From Pelagirhabdus alkalitolerans (GTDB lineage: Bacteria > Bacillota > Bacilli > Bacillales > Amphibacillaceae), in NCBI RefSeq assembly GCF_900096905.1, contig NZ_FMYI01000001.1, positions 62,001 to 126,000 of the forward strand: a DNA stretch of 64,000 bases, written 5' to 3'. The notes beneath the pieces are model-generated. The model saw only the letters and a program-made list of their open reading frames with translations, made no database searches and had not been told where the DNA came from. Both the position numbers and the translations under genes were made by a program. Every line of letters starts with the position of its first letter. Positions within the stretch are counted from its first letter, which is position 1. This document shows positions 25,096 through 34,637 of the stretch, in pieces.

Positions 25096-26953
25096 GGTCA
25101 GGACTCCTTTCAGGCAGGTGAGCCATTAAAAGATCTTGGTAGCTATTAGAACCGGCATGATCACACCACATAAATCTTGATACTTCCGCTCTTTTATAAC
25201 TTTGCTTTATTCTTTTTAATTCTTTTCGACTGTTTTCATTAACTGGGTGTACGATGGGTTTTATACCCGTTTTTCTTATGATCGCTTCATATGATTGGCG
25301 AAATTGTATAACTTTAGTGAATCGATCTACTAAAGATTTTGATGATGATTCGTATACTAATTTCACAGCCTTCACAGACATTATCGGTGTATCTTCGATT
25401 ACTTTAGCAAATTCTTCGTAATCATAAATAATAAGCAACTCTGCTTCTACATGATCTTCTCCGTTAACTACACGTAAATCTTTATTGAAATATGCTCTCA
25501 TATCTTTTGAACGATCGTTATTTTGCTCTAGTTTACGAGTTGATTTTATAATTCCTTGTCTGAGATTAAGGTTAATATTATTAATCACATTTTCCACAAA
25601 TCGTTTATGGTTAAGTGATGAGTCCCGCAAACCTCCACAAACTATAATGTCAAATGTATTTGATTCACCTGAGAAAAAAGAAGGGAGTTTTTGAAGCCTA
25701 GACAACCGTTGTTTTTTGTCGTTATGAAACTTTAATATATCCTCGAATTCAACATTGGCATGTTGCAAAGCTCTTTTGTATCGTTCGTTTGTAAGTGAAT
25801 CTGCCTCTATTAAAACAATGAGTCCATCTACATTTAAGCAAGTGATCGACTCTTTAAGCACTATTTGAAGGTCATGATCAAACACCTTGAAATACCCGTT
25901 TAATAAATCAGTCCACTTTAATCCTTCATCTTTTAGTCGAGCTGTTTTTAGACAAATTGAGCTATAACGTGTGAAGGTATACTGATAAAAATCATCAACC
26001 GGCTCAAATCGGTCACTTAAGAATTTCAATGCTTTTAGTCGATTAGCCTGCTTTTTAGAATTTTCTAAATCTGAAACTTGATAATGAATTCTTTCTGGGT
26101 GAGCCCATTCATTTAATTGATGAACGGTTATATACTCTCCCTTTGCGTAGTCAATAGCTTGATTTAACATTTGTGGAACTGATAATTGTGAATTGACTTG
26201 AAAAAAATTTATGTTTGAATGACTTATTAATGATTGACAGTACGATGTTAATGACTTAGCTGAATAAACACTTATGAAAATAAACTCTATACTAGAATAG
26301 GTCTGATTCATAAGTGTATACAATGATTGATCAATATAGTCAATATGATGCTTTATAGGAACAATAACTGTTACTAAGGGAGAGACTGCTGAAGATGTAC
26401 CGTTATTTTCCTCTATTTTATTAACACTGGTAAATGTGTACAATTGATCAATCGATCCTAACTGTTGATTTTGATAAAATGTGTTGATCGCATGTAACTT
26501 TTGATCATCTTCAAGATCTTTTATTGAATTTAACAATACTTTATTAGTCATCTGTTCATTTGGGACAGGGTGTTTGTCAGAAATTTCATAGTAGATCACT
26601 GATTTTAGTTCAGGGTCAATCTCATTATATTTTTCCTCAATTAACGTTAATAATTCACTCGCTTTTTCATGATAAAGAGGGGGCTTTTGTTTAATAAGAT
26701 CCATTAACATGTATAGGACTTGTTTTTTACTAGCTTGCTTCATATAGCGTTTAGCCACTTTTATAAATAAAGATTTATTATAAGCATCATCATAACTTAA
26801 TTCATGTAATTTTTCCTCATACAAGTCTTTATTCTTTATATGATTCATCGTTAGATTTTTCAACTTATTAATTAGTTCTTGATGATCATTAACTTTTCGA
26901 TACTCCTTAATCAGTCTATTCAGTCTTTGCTTTCGTTGATTAGAATCAATCAA
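25088..26953 (-). CDS. GT2-like protein lacking the DxD motif
   Basis: This 621-residue protein starts at TTG 26953, with GGAGG 7 nt upstream. After a helical N-terminal part (1-185) comes a family 2 glycosyltransferase fold: 'VTVIVPIKHHIDYIDQSLYTL', 'NQTYSSIEFIFIS'. At the place where 'GEYIxxxDxD' is expected it has 'GEYITVHQLNEW', with no acidic pair, so it is probably not a working transferase. The C-terminal third ('FDIIVCGGLRDSSLN') parallels the same region of the upstream neighbour. The two probably arose by duplication, this copy having become a structural or regulatory partner. Its end overlaps the TupA-like gene. Confidence 0.72.
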   Translation of the reverse strand: MIDSNQRKQRLNRLIKEYRKVNDHQELINKLKNLTMNHIKNKDLYEEKLHELSYDDAYNKSLFIKVAKRYMKQASKKQVLYMLMDLIKQKPPLYHEKASELLTLIEEKYNEIDPELKSVIYYEISDKHPVPNEQMTNKVLLNSIKDLEDDQKLHAINTFYQNQQLGSIDQLYTFTSVNKIEENNGTSSAVSPLVTVIVPIKHHIDYIDQSLYTLMNQTYSSIEFIFISVYSAKSLTSYCQSLISHSNINFFQVNSQLSVPQMLNQAIDYAKGEYITVHQLNEWAHPERIHYQVSDLENSKKQANRLKALKFLSDRFEPVDDFYQYTFTRYSSICLKTARLKDEGLKWTDLLNGYFKVFDHDLQIVLKESITCLNVDGLIVLIEADSLTNERYKRALQHANVEFEDILKFHNDKKQRLSRLQKLPSFFSGESNTFDIIVCGGLRDSSLNHKRFVENVINNINLNLRQGIIKSTRKLEQNNDRSKDMRAYFNKDLRVVNGEDHVEAELLIIYDYEEFAKVIEDTPIMSVKAVKLVYESSSKSLVDRFTKVIQFRQSYEAIIRKTGIKPIVHPVNENSRKELKRIKQSYKRAEVSRFMWCDHAGSNSYQDLLMAHLPERSPDHV

Positions 26954-26968
26954 TACGCCCCCTCCTTT

Positions 26969-28927
26969 CTATTCATTTCTAAGAGCAATCCAATTTTTAT
27001 CTGCTAGGTTTATAAGATTTATACCTTTATAGTCGTTTTCTAATATTTCATTACGAATCTCTTGATCAGCTGGATACCAAGTTGCTTGTTTAGAAAAATA
27101 TGTATCCAAATTTTCAACAGCGTTATCAAAACCATAACTTGTCTGACCACTTTCATTTGGAAGATGATTGATAATAACCTTAATATTATTTGCTTCAATA
27201 TCAGGGATGTAAAGCTGTTGTTTATCCAAAGTCGCAGGATCTCTAATAATAAGACGATCACAAGCCACTTTTTCACCAAAACAAATCATTTGTGTAGAAT
27301 CCCCGTCTAATTCTTCACGAACTAACGTATTGATATGCTTTTGAGCATGTATATCATAACGATTCATCTGTACAATACCTACTTTAAGATTTCTTTCTTT
27401 GTATAGACGAATATCATTAAGCTGTTCTCTAATAAAATGATCAGTCAATCTAAAGTCCGATGCTATGACTATATCAAACTGTCGAAACCCATCTTCACCT
27501 TTATTCTCTCTTCTAGGCCACATAGGTTCTGGAACTGGAAAGGGTCGTTCGGTCTGAGGAAATTTATAATATAAATTATCCGAGTATTGCTGGTGATAAT
27601 ATGTGTGCGCTTCTACATATTCTTTTCTTACCCCCATAAAGAAACCAGGGTATCCAAAAGCAGAATTACCCGTAAGTGATGCTTCGGTTTGACGTTGGAA
27701 AGAGAGTGGTGGTGTATTTAATACCTTTATTGATTTTTCCCCAAACACTCTTTTAATTCTTGTAATAAATTCTCCGTCTGCTCCAAATCGTATCGAATCC
27801 CAATATCCTAAAGCTTTTAGTACTTTATCTTTTTTGAACATGAAGGAAGACATATTTTTAAAAACATATTGACCTTGCTGACCTCTTCTAAAGAATGTCA
27901 AATCGTTTGTCAATCTTGCTTGATTAGAGTAGTTACCAACAAGACGGCGATCTGAAAATAGATTACGCACTTGTTTTTCAATTTTTTCAGAATGTGACCA
28001 ATCATCGGCATCATTAATTGTAATTGCATCACCAGAGGCAACATCCAGGGCGTAATTCCTTGCTATATAAGCCCCACCATTTTTTTTCGTTTGCAAAACG
28101 ATTAAACGTTCATCTTCTGCTTTTAATTTATTTAAAACAGCTAGCGTGTCATCTTGACTACAATCATCCACAGCTATAATTTCAATGTTCGTCCATGTTT
28201 GATTAAATAAAGAGCGGATAGCTGTTTCAACATAATTTGATGCGTTAAATGTAGGAACAATAATTGAAACACGGATAGGTTCATAAACTGGATTAGTCAC
28301 CTTCGTATGCAATCGATCATAAAGTGTTGAAACATCGCTTTCACAAGGCTCTATAAGCTGAAGCTTATGCATTTTATACACTTGATTAAGTTGTTCTATT
28401 TTACAATCCATTGAGTCCTTTAAGTTAGATTTTGCATAAATAAGATCATAGTGCTGATCGAATTTTAACCTTTGAGCCAATAATTTTTCTGCTTCACTTG
28501 ACTTTCCAATCATTGACAAACATTCCGCTTGTAAAATGCTTTTTCGCCGCTTTTTCACGGTATCTCTATTGTTTATTTCGATATGTCCCAAATAAAATAA
28601 TGCTTTTTCTGCTGAAGCTGCACTTGCTTGATTGGCATACCAAGTCGCAAGTTCCCACAATGCTACCATTCTCACCTTATGAGAATAAGTTTTAGATGTG
28701 TAAGTTTCTAAATCAATTAATCCTTGTTCAGTAAAACCTAAATTATTTAATTGATAAAGTGTATTTTTTAAGTTTTCAAATTGAGGATTAGGCTTGAAAA
28801 TCTGTTTAATTCTTTTCTTTTGTTTTTCCGTAAGTGTACCGCTTATTTTTTCTTTCATCTCAGTCGTCAATAATCGGCTTACCGTTTCTTTAATTGGCTT
28901 TAATAAAAAGTTAATCATCTTCTTCAA
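26969..28927 (-). CDS. Family 2 glycosyltransferase with helical and C-terminal extensions
   Basis: A 652-residue protein starting at TTG 28927, with GGAGG 7 nt upstream. Residues 1-215 are helical, perhaps TPR-like. The GT2 domain (about 220-440) has 'VSIIVPTFNASNYVETAI', 'IIAVDDCSQDDT', and an intact DxD in 'AITINDADDW', so a sugar-nucleotide transferase activity is likely. The C-terminal part ('FDIVIASDFRLTDHFI') resembles a second glycosyltransferase-like region. It lies 16 nt upstream of its degenerate paralogue and 28 nt downstream of the ABC transporter gene. Donor and acceptor sugars cannot be inferred. Confidence 0.82.
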   Translation of the reverse strand: MKKMINFLLKPIKETVSRLLTTEMKEKISGTLTEKQKKRIKQIFKPNPQFENLKNTLYQLNNLGFTEQGLIDLETYTSKTYSHKVRMVALWELATWYANQASAASAEKALFYLGHIEINNRDTVKKRRKSILQAECLSMIGKSSEAEKLLAQRLKFDQHYDLIYAKSNLKDSMDCKIEQLNQVYKMHKLQLIEPCESDVSTLYDRLHTKVTNPVYEPIRVSIIVPTFNASNYVETAIRSLFNQTWTNIEIIAVDDCSQDDTLAVLNKLKAEDERLIVLQTKKNGGAYIARNYALDVASGDAITINDADDWSHSEKIEKQVRNLFSDRRLVGNYSNQARLTNDLTFFRRGQQGQYVFKNMSSFMFKKDKVLKALGYWDSIRFGADGEFITRIKRVFGEKSIKVLNTPPLSFQRQTEASLTGNSAFGYPGFFMGVRKEYVEAHTYYHQQYSDNLYYKFPQTERPFPVPEPMWPRRENKGEDGFRQFDIVIASDFRLTDHFIREQLNDIRLYKERNLKVGIVQMNRYDIHAQKHINTLVREELDGDSTQMICFGEKVACDRLIIRDPATLDKQQLYIPDIEANNIKVIINHLPNESGQTSYGFDNAVENLDTYFSKQATWYPADQEIRNEILENDYKGINLINLADKNWIALRNE

Positions 28928-28954
28928 GCTTTCACCTCCACATAAAACACAGCT

Positions 28955-30478
28955 TTATTTTCTTTTCGATAATTTCTTTCTTTTCTCTTTTTTTGATTTT
29001 CGGTATTTTTCAACCACTTCTTCAGCATCTCCGTCTTCAACGATCTGCCCTTCTTCCATCCAAATAGCACGTGAACAAACTGTTTCAACAAAGGACATGC
29101 TGTGTGAGACGATAATGACTGCTTTAGCTTGTTCCATCATATCCTGTATTTTTGCACTTGCTTTTTGTTTAAAAGCCATATCACCAGTAGATAAGGCCTC
29201 ATCTAGTATGAAAATATCAGGCTGAAGCATTGCAGCAACACTAAAGCCTAACCTTGCTTTCATACCACTGGAATAATGTTTAACTGCTTTTTCTCTTGAT
29301 TTTTGTAACTCTGCAAAATCTAAAATGTTATCAATATTATGCTCAACTACAGATTTAGGAATCCCTAGAAGCATACCATTTAAGTAAATATTATCTACAG
29401 CTGAGAGATTGCGGTTGAATCCCGTTCCATAGTTTAATAAAGCTGTTGTCGTGCCTTCAATTTTCAATTCACCTTGATCGGGTTTTAAAATTTCAGTGAG
29501 TACTTTGCATAATGTGCTTTTACCAGCACCATTATGACCGATCACACCAATAACCTCTCCTTCTTTTATTTGGAAATTGAGATTTTTAAGCGCCCAATGT
29601 TCATGATTATTGAGTCTGAATTTAAGACCTAGTTGATTTGCATCGACAACAATCCGGTCTTTTTTATTAATATTAACATTCGTTAATTCAATTTTTTTCT
29701 TTGGTCGTCGTTTAACTTTAGGAACTGTTGCTTCATAGTTGTCTAAAACTGTGTCAGGATCTCCGATTTCTCTTATTTGTCCCTTATCTAACCATATAAC
29801 TCGATCACAATTTTTTCTTGCAAATTTATGACTATGTGTTACCACAATAACCATTTTTGCTTTTTGTACGAGTTCTTTTATTTTTTTTGCGGATTTGTCA
29901 CTGAAATTTTGATCACCAGTATTTAATGCTTCATCCAGTATGAGAATTTCAGGTTCTAGGTGGGAGGCGACACTAAAGCCTAGTCGTGCACGCATACCAC
30001 TTGAATACTTTTTCATTGATTGTTCAAAAAAGTCTCCTAGACCAGAGAATTCTTGAATATCATCTATGGTTTCATCAATTTTATTCTTGCTCATCCCCAT
30101 CATCATGCCATTCAAGTATACATTTTCTCTTCCGGATAACTTCTTATTAAATCCCATTCCTAATGAGAATAATGCTTGTACTTTACCATCGATTGATATA
30201 TGGCCTTCATCAGGTCGAAGTAAGCCTGATAAAATTCGACAAAGTGTCGTTTTACCAGACCCATTAGACCCTACTATACCTAGAACTTCTCCTTTATAAC
30301 CTTTAAAATTTAGACCTTTTAATGGCCAAGAAATTTTAGGTGTATTGTCCTGGTCCTTATCTTCCTTAGGCCTAAATAAATTGATGACAGTTGACTTGTA
30401 ATCATCTTTTTTTAGGTCATTTTGGTAAGTGACACCTATATTCTCAGCATTAATGACGATTTCTTGTTTATTTACCAT
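28955..30478 (-). CDS. Polysaccharide ABC exporter ATPase with two fused nucleotide-binding domains
   Basis: About 507 residues containing two complete TagH/Wzt-type ATPase domains in tandem. Domain 1 (about 15-255): Walker A 'GSNGSGKTT', signature 'YSSGMRARLGFS', Walker B 'ILILDEALNTGD', His switch 'VTHSH'. Domain 2 (about 280-500): 'GHNGAGKST', 'YSSGMKARLGFS', 'IFILDEALSTGD', 'VSHSM'. TagH- or Wzt-type exporters normally use a homodimer of one-domain chains, so a fused pair is unusual. No Wzt-type carbohydrate-binding tail is present; the C-terminus is basic. I chose ATG 30478, with GGAG 8 nt upstream. It lies 30 nt after the permease gene, with which it must form the exporter. Confidence 0.9.
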   Translation of the reverse strand: MVNKQEIVINAENIGVTYQNDLKKDDYKSTVINLFRPKEDKDQDNTPKISWPLKGLNFKGYKGEVLGIVGSNGSGKTTLCRILSGLLRPDEGHISIDGKVQALFSLGMGFNKKLSGRENVYLNGMMMGMSKNKIDETIDDIQEFSGLGDFFEQSMKKYSSGMRARLGFSVASHLEPEILILDEALNTGDQNFSDKSAKKIKELVQKAKMVIVVTHSHKFARKNCDRVIWLDKGQIREIGDPDTVLDNYEATVPKVKRRPKKKIELTNVNINKKDRIVVDANQLGLKFRLNNHEHWALKNLNFQIKEGEVIGVIGHNGAGKSTLCKVLTEILKPDQGELKIEGTTTALLNYGTGFNRNLSAVDNIYLNGMLLGIPKSVVEHNIDNILDFAELQKSREKAVKHYSSGMKARLGFSVAAMLQPDIFILDEALSTGDMAFKQKASAKIQDMMEQAKAVIIVSHSMSFVETVCSRAIWMEEGQIVEDGDAEEVVEKYRKSKKEKRKKLSKRK

Positions 30479-30507
30479 CTTATTAACTCCATTCACTAAC
30501 AATTAGG

Positions 30508-31290
30508 TTAGAGTGCTTTTATAATTTTATGTTCATTTTTATAATAGTGCCTTAACATTATAAGGATGAAGAAAAATGAGAGTATCCCTATAATAAATAG
30601 ACTCAAAAAGTTCGGATTGACGTGATACATTAGAATATCTCGATAGGCGCCTAGTATAACGGCGATTGGATTTAAGTTAACTAACCATTCTAAACCATCT
30701 GGAATTGGAAAACGAGACTCTTCCCAGATAATAGGTGAAGCATAGAATAAGATTCTGACAATGTGTTTTGTCAAATTATCAATATCTCGTACAAAAACAG
30801 AGATATATCCAAACATCAAACTAATGCCTACTAGAAACAATAATTGTATGACAATGATTAAAGGTAATAAAACTAAGCGCCAAGTGGGGACAACCCCAAA
30901 AGCAATTAAGAATATCGCTACAACAACGAGCCCAAATATAAAGTTAAACATTTGGGTTAACGTTAATGCCACAGGAAATAAAGATTTAGGTAAGTAGACT
31001 TGATTAATAATCGATGCATATTTCGTTATCGATTTTGTTGAACTATTGATAACGGTACTCATCCATCTCCAAACAACCATACCAATGACTAAAAAAACCG
31101 GAAAATCTGGTCCACCGCGTCCCATGATTACAACGACTAAGAAGTAATAAACGAGGACGTTTAATAATGGATCAAGTAGCCACCAAAAGTAACCTAAGTA
31201 ACTATCTCTGTTATCTGCCTTTAAGCCAGACATAACTAAATATATTAATAAATCTTTTCGTTTAGCCATTTCATGTATATATGTTCTCAT
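30508..31290 (-). CDS. Polysaccharide ABC-2 exporter permease (TagG/Wzm-like)
   Basis: The 260-residue membrane protein has six predicted helices and the ABC-2 pattern: an amphipathic N-terminus ('AKRKDLLIYLVMSGLKADNRDSYLGYFWWLLDP' region), 'INQVYLPKSLFPVAL' and 'IWEESRFPIP' before the last helices. This matches TagG and Wzm, which move undecaprenyl-linked polymer across the membrane. Only one permease gene is present, immediately before the double ATPase gene, so two permease chains would pair with one fused ATPase. No flippase or Wzy polymerase was seen in the locus, so export is through this ABC system. Confidence 0.92.
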   Translation of the reverse strand: MRTYIHEMAKRKDLLIYLVMSGLKADNRDSYLGYFWWLLDPLLNVLVYYFLVVVIMGRGGPDFPVFLVIGMVVWRWMSTVINSSTKSITKYASIINQVYLPKSLFPVALTLTQMFNFIFGLVVVAIFLIAFGVVPTWRLVLLPLIIVIQLLFLVGISLMFGYISVFVRDIDNLTKHIVRILFYASPIIWEESRFPIPDGLEWLVNLNPIAVILGAYRDILMYHVNPNFLSLFIIGILSFFFILIMLRHYYKNEHKIIKAL

Positions 31291-31316
31291 AACTGTATTT
31301 CACTCCGCTCGATAAT

Positions 31317-32105
31317 TTAACAATCCTTTTTTATATAGTGCATGTATTCTTTTGTTTTTAGAAATGCATAGTGGGTGAAGTACCACGCTGCAATAGGAAA
31401 TGATAATTTTTCTACATCACGATAGACTCGCCAATTTTGCTTAGCCATATTCCACTTGTTACTGGAAACAGAACCTAATCGAACATGGTAATTAGCCAAT
31501 ACCTCATTAATACCATGTGCTTCAAATCCTTTTCTGGTTAATTCTAACCACAATGCGTAATCTTGCCTTGAACGAATATCGGGCATTTGAATGTCTCCGG
31601 TCTGCTTCGTATCAATCATGACGGTTAAGCAGCCAATAACATTTCTCTTTAGCAGCTGCTTGTACGAAATAATGCTAGGAACTGCAACAGGTTTTATGAC
31701 TTTAGTTTGATCAGTGTGAATTTGAACACGCTCGTAGGCTGTGTGCGTAAATGCTGTTTGTGTTTTTTGCATGTACTCCAATTGAACAGCTAACTTTTTA
31801 TCAAGCCACTCGTCATCACTATCTAAAAAGGCAATGTAACGACCTCTTGTTGCTTTCAAACCAGCATTTCGTGTTTTGGCTGGTCCTCCATTTTCGGATC
31901 GCTCTATTATCCTAATCCGGTCATCATCTTTAATATATTTTTTTACGGTTTCGACGGTTCGATCTGTTGATGAATCATCAATAATGATCATCTCCCAATC
32001 GGTGAAGGTTTGATTTTGAACCGATTGGATCGTATCTCCTATAAATTGTTCTGCATTAAAAGTTGGTGTTATCACCGATACTGTTGGTGAAACATGCTCA
32101 TTCAT
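31317..32105 (-). CDS. Family 2 glycosyltransferase
   Basis: This 262-residue cytoplasmic enzyme is of the TuaG/WaaE-like type. Motifs: 'VSVITPTFNAEQFIGDTI' and 'MIIIDDSSTDRT' for the nucleotide, 'IAFLDSDDEW' for the DxD metal site. The C-terminal half has 'RQDYALWLELTRKGF', a common acceptor-side motif. The ATG follows AAAGGCGGGA. It sits between the GT4 gene (12 nt upstream) and the permease gene. It probably adds one sugar of the repeat unit; which one is not known. Confidence 0.9.
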   Translation of the reverse strand: MNEHVSPTVSVITPTFNAEQFIGDTIQSVQNQTFTDWEMIIIDDSSTDRTVETVKKYIKDDDRIRIIERSENGGPAKTRNAGLKATRGRYIAFLDSDDEWLDKKLAVQLEYMQKTQTAFTHTAYERVQIHTDQTKVIKPVAVPSIISYKQLLKRNVIGCLTVMIDTKQTGDIQMPDIRSRQDYALWLELTRKGFEAHGINEVLANYHVRLGSVSSNKWNMAKQNWRVYRDVEKLSFPIAAWYFTHYAFLKTKEYMHYIKKDC

Positions 32106-32117
32106 TCAATCCCGCCT

Positions 32118-33257
32118 TTAACCTTTCAAAATCTGTTGATACTCACCTAATAACTTTAGTTTTTCAACTTCCCAATTCAGTTCATTACGAATTGCTTCCC
32201 GTCCATTTTTTATCATTTGTCTGCGTTCTTTTGGATGATCACGCAAGTATGTTAAAGCTTCTTCCCAGGTTTCGGGTCTTTCGGGATCAACGGTGAGTCC
32301 GCACTGATAGCGGTCGATAAATGCTTGCCAAGTTGGAAAGTTGGAACAGACAATCGGAAGCCCTGCTGCCATATATTCAAAAAACTTAGTTAGTTCTTTA
32401 CGCATGTAGTGTGGTGTTTTCGGAAAAATAGCGACACCTGCTAGCCAATCTTTTGATTGATATGCTTGGTCTATATCTTCGCGCGGAACAAATTGATCGA
32501 TCCCAGTAAAGTGCAAATGATCTTTTTTATCAGCTGCTGTTTGTTTCATTTGATCTGCTAGTGCTGCATCACATAGACCGTAAAAATATATATCAGGTTG
32601 ACTTTTAAGTTGTGGCAATGTCGCATGCTCATAAGCACCTCGAACTGAGGTGACATTTCCCGTGTAAATTAATACGTTATCCGGTCTTTCTTTTGTATGA
32701 TAGTGATCCATTAGAGACGTATTAATAATGGGATAATTTAAAAGTTCAAATGAATTTGGATACCGCTCTCTATAATATTTCTCTGCAATGCAGACCTCCA
32801 AGTTTTTAATAAAAAATGACTCAACTTTATTAAAAACACCACCAACTATCTTTTTCATCCAGTTCTTTAAATAATCTTTTTGCATGATACCGGTATAATA
32901 ATTTTCATGAACATCATAAATGACATGGTAGCCTTTCTTTTGAAGCAACCATCCAACCCACAATAATTCTGGGTCATGAAAATGATAAATATCCGCGTTC
33001 TCACTCTTAGCCAACTGATACGCTTGCCAAGTTGATGTGAGCATTCGCTTTAATAGCTTTTTTTGTTTAGGTAAACTGACCAATCGAATACCTTCTTCTG
33101 TTTCTTGAATCGTTCCTTTAGATGCATTTTCTAAAGGAACAATAAGAGAAACATGGTAGCCAGCTTGTTTTAAGGAAACACATTCTTTATGATAAATTCG
33201 CGTATCAAAAGGGTGGTGAACAGTTGTTAAATGAACAACTTTTTTTTGATTAGCCAA
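32118..33257 (-). CDS. Family 4/1 glycosyltransferase
   Basis: About 379 residues with a two-domain GT-B fold. 'VVHLTTVHHPFDTRIYHKE' opens the N-domain, 'YHFHDPELLWVG' and 'VIYDVHENY' follow, and 'FFEYMAAGLPIVCSNF' with 'CGLTVDPE' form the C-domain nucleotide motif (the usual EX7E region). The start is uncertain: the ATG at 33290 has no ribosome site, whereas TTG 33257 lies 10 nt after GAGGG and begins right before the conserved first strand. It is the first gene of the long minus-strand operon running to paralogue C, behind a good promoter. Confidence 0.85.
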   Translation of the reverse strand: MANQKKVVHLTTVHHPFDTRIYHKECVSLKQAGYHVSLIVPLENASKGTIQETEEGIRLVSLPKQKKLLKRMLTSTWQAYQLAKSENADIYHFHDPELLWVGWLLQKKGYHVIYDVHENYYTGIMQKDYLKNWMKKIVGGVFNKVESFFIKNLEVCIAEKYYRERYPNSFELLNYPIINTSLMDHYHTKERPDNVLIYTGNVTSVRGAYEHATLPQLKSQPDIYFYGLCDAALADQMKQTAADKKDHLHFTGIDQFVPREDIDQAYQSKDWLAGVAIFPKTPHYMRKELTKFFEYMAAGLPIVCSNFPTWQAFIDRYQCGLTVDPERPETWEEALTYLRDHPKERRQMIKNGREAIRNELNWEVEKLKLLGEYQQILKG

Positions 33258-33353
33258 ATCTTCTAATCCCTCAACTTCCCATTCTAACATAATTATATTA
33301 GCTAAATATGATAATCAATTGCTTTTAAATCAAACAATAGATAACCCTATGTT

Positions 33354-33381
33354 ATTATACCACTTTGCCTCTATTTGTCTA
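33354..33381 (-). promoter_or_regulatory. Predicted promoter of the minus-strand glycopolymer operon
   Basis: Minus strand TAGACA (33376-33381), 16-bp spacer, TATAAT (33354-33359), with TGG just before the -10. It lies in the 150-bp gap between galE and the GT4 gene and could drive the genes down to 20596. Confidence 0.6.
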
Positions 33382-33443
33382 AGTTAATATCTACTTAAAT
33401 AATACCTATTGTTATATAAGTGATGCATATTTATTTTCACTTG

Positions 33444-34433
33444 TTAGATGTTGCTTTCGTATCTCCATGCATCTTTTAACATTTCTCCCACAGACAATTT
33501 AGCTTGCCACGCCAACTCTTTTTCAGCCTTTGTGACATCGGCATAACAGGTTGCTATATCTCCTGGTCGACGCTCTACAATTTCATAAGGGATCTTTATT
33601 TGATTAACTTTCTCAAAAGTATCAATCATTTCCAACACTGATGTCCCTTTTCCAGTCCCTAAATTATAAATGTCCAAGCCTTTAGTAAGGTTTTCAATAG
33701 CTGCAACATGTCCTTTGGCTAAATCGACGACATGAATATAATCACGTATGCCGGTTCCGTCAACTGTATCATAGTCATTTCCATATATAAACAATCGATC
33801 TAATTTACCTTTAGCTACCTTTGTCATATAAGGAACGAGATTATTAGGCGTTCCGCTTGGATTTTCGCCTAATAAACCACTGGAATGGGCGCCTACAGGG
33901 TTAAAATAACGTAATAATACGATAGAAAATTGCGGGTCTGCCTTTGCGATATCTTGAAATATTCTTTCACTCATTGCTTTGGTCTCACCATAAGGATTTG
34001 TCGTTTGTAGTAGCTTCATCGTTTCGTTCATTGGCGATGTTTGATTGCCATAAACGGTTGCTGAAGATGAAAAAACGATTTTTTTGACGTCATACTCCGA
34101 ACAAACCTCTGTCAGAGTTATCGTTGCCATAAGGTTATTTTGATAATACATAAGTGGTTTTTCAACGGATTCACCTACTGCTTTTAGACCCGCAAAATGA
34201 ATGACACCATCAATTTTATTATTGTTGAATATGTTTAATAAAGCTTGTTTATCCGTCACATCTTTTTGATAAAAAGGTACTTTTTTATTTGTTAAATTTT
34301 CTATTATATTTAATGTTTTTATATTACTATTAGACAAGTTGTCCACTATAATGACATGGTGACCTTTGTTTATTAACTCAACGACTGTATGTGAACCAAT
34401 ATATCCTATCCCACCTGTAACTAATATATTCAT
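33444..34433 (-). CDS. galE: UDP-glucose 4-epimerase
   Basis: About 329 residues, the normal GalE length. The NAD-binding loop reads 'TGGIGYIGSHT' (Ile where Ala is usual), the catalytic Ser is in 'FSSSATVYG', and the Tyr-Lys pair is in 'NPYGETK'. It interconverts UDP-glucose and UDP-galactose, or the N-acetyl forms, supplying a donor for the glycopolymer. I chose ATG 34433, 8 nt after AAGGA; adjacent ATGs at 34436 and 34442 are possible. A consensus-like promoter lies just upstream, divergent from the promoter of the sugar transferase gene. Confidence 0.93.
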   Translation of the reverse strand: MNILVTGGIGYIGSHTVVELINKGHHVIIVDNLSNSNIKTLNIIENLTNKKVPFYQKDVTDKQALLNIFNNNKIDGVIHFAGLKAVGESVEKPLMYYQNNLMATITLTEVCSEYDVKKIVFSSSATVYGNQTSPMNETMKLLQTTNPYGETKAMSERIFQDIAKADPQFSIVLLRYFNPVGAHSSGLLGENPSGTPNNLVPYMTKVAKGKLDRLFIYGNDYDTVDGTGIRDYIHVVDLAKGHVAAIENLTKGLDIYNLGTGKGTSVLEMIDTFEKVNQIKIPYEIVERRPGDIATCYADVTKAEKELAWQAKLSVGEMLKDAWRYESNI

Positions 34434-34478
34434 CATTACCATCCTTAACTTTAATAGTCATCTAGTATGCTATCTCAA

Positions 34479-34507
34479 ATTATAATGATTCTTTGTGATG
34501 CGGGCAA
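34479..34507 (-). promoter_or_regulatory. Predicted galE promoter
   Basis: Minus strand TTGCCC (34502-34507), 17-bp spacer, TATAAT (34479-34484). Confidence 0.6.
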
Positions 34508-34531
34508 ATTTTAGTAACTTTCAATTTTTAG

Positions 34532-34560
34532 TTGGATAATATCGTCTCAAGTATTATAAT
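34532..34560 (+). promoter_or_regulatory. Predicted promoter of the sugar transferase gene
   Basis: TTGGAT (34532-34537), 17-bp spacer, perfect TATAAT (34555-34560). The GTG start is 78 nt downstream. Together with the galE promoter it forms a compact divergent control region. Confidence 0.7.
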
Positions 34561-34637
34561 GAGTGTTGAATGTTTTTTCAATTAATTACAAATTATTTGA
34601 TGATATAAATTTTTATTATGAAAGGATCTGAGAAAGA

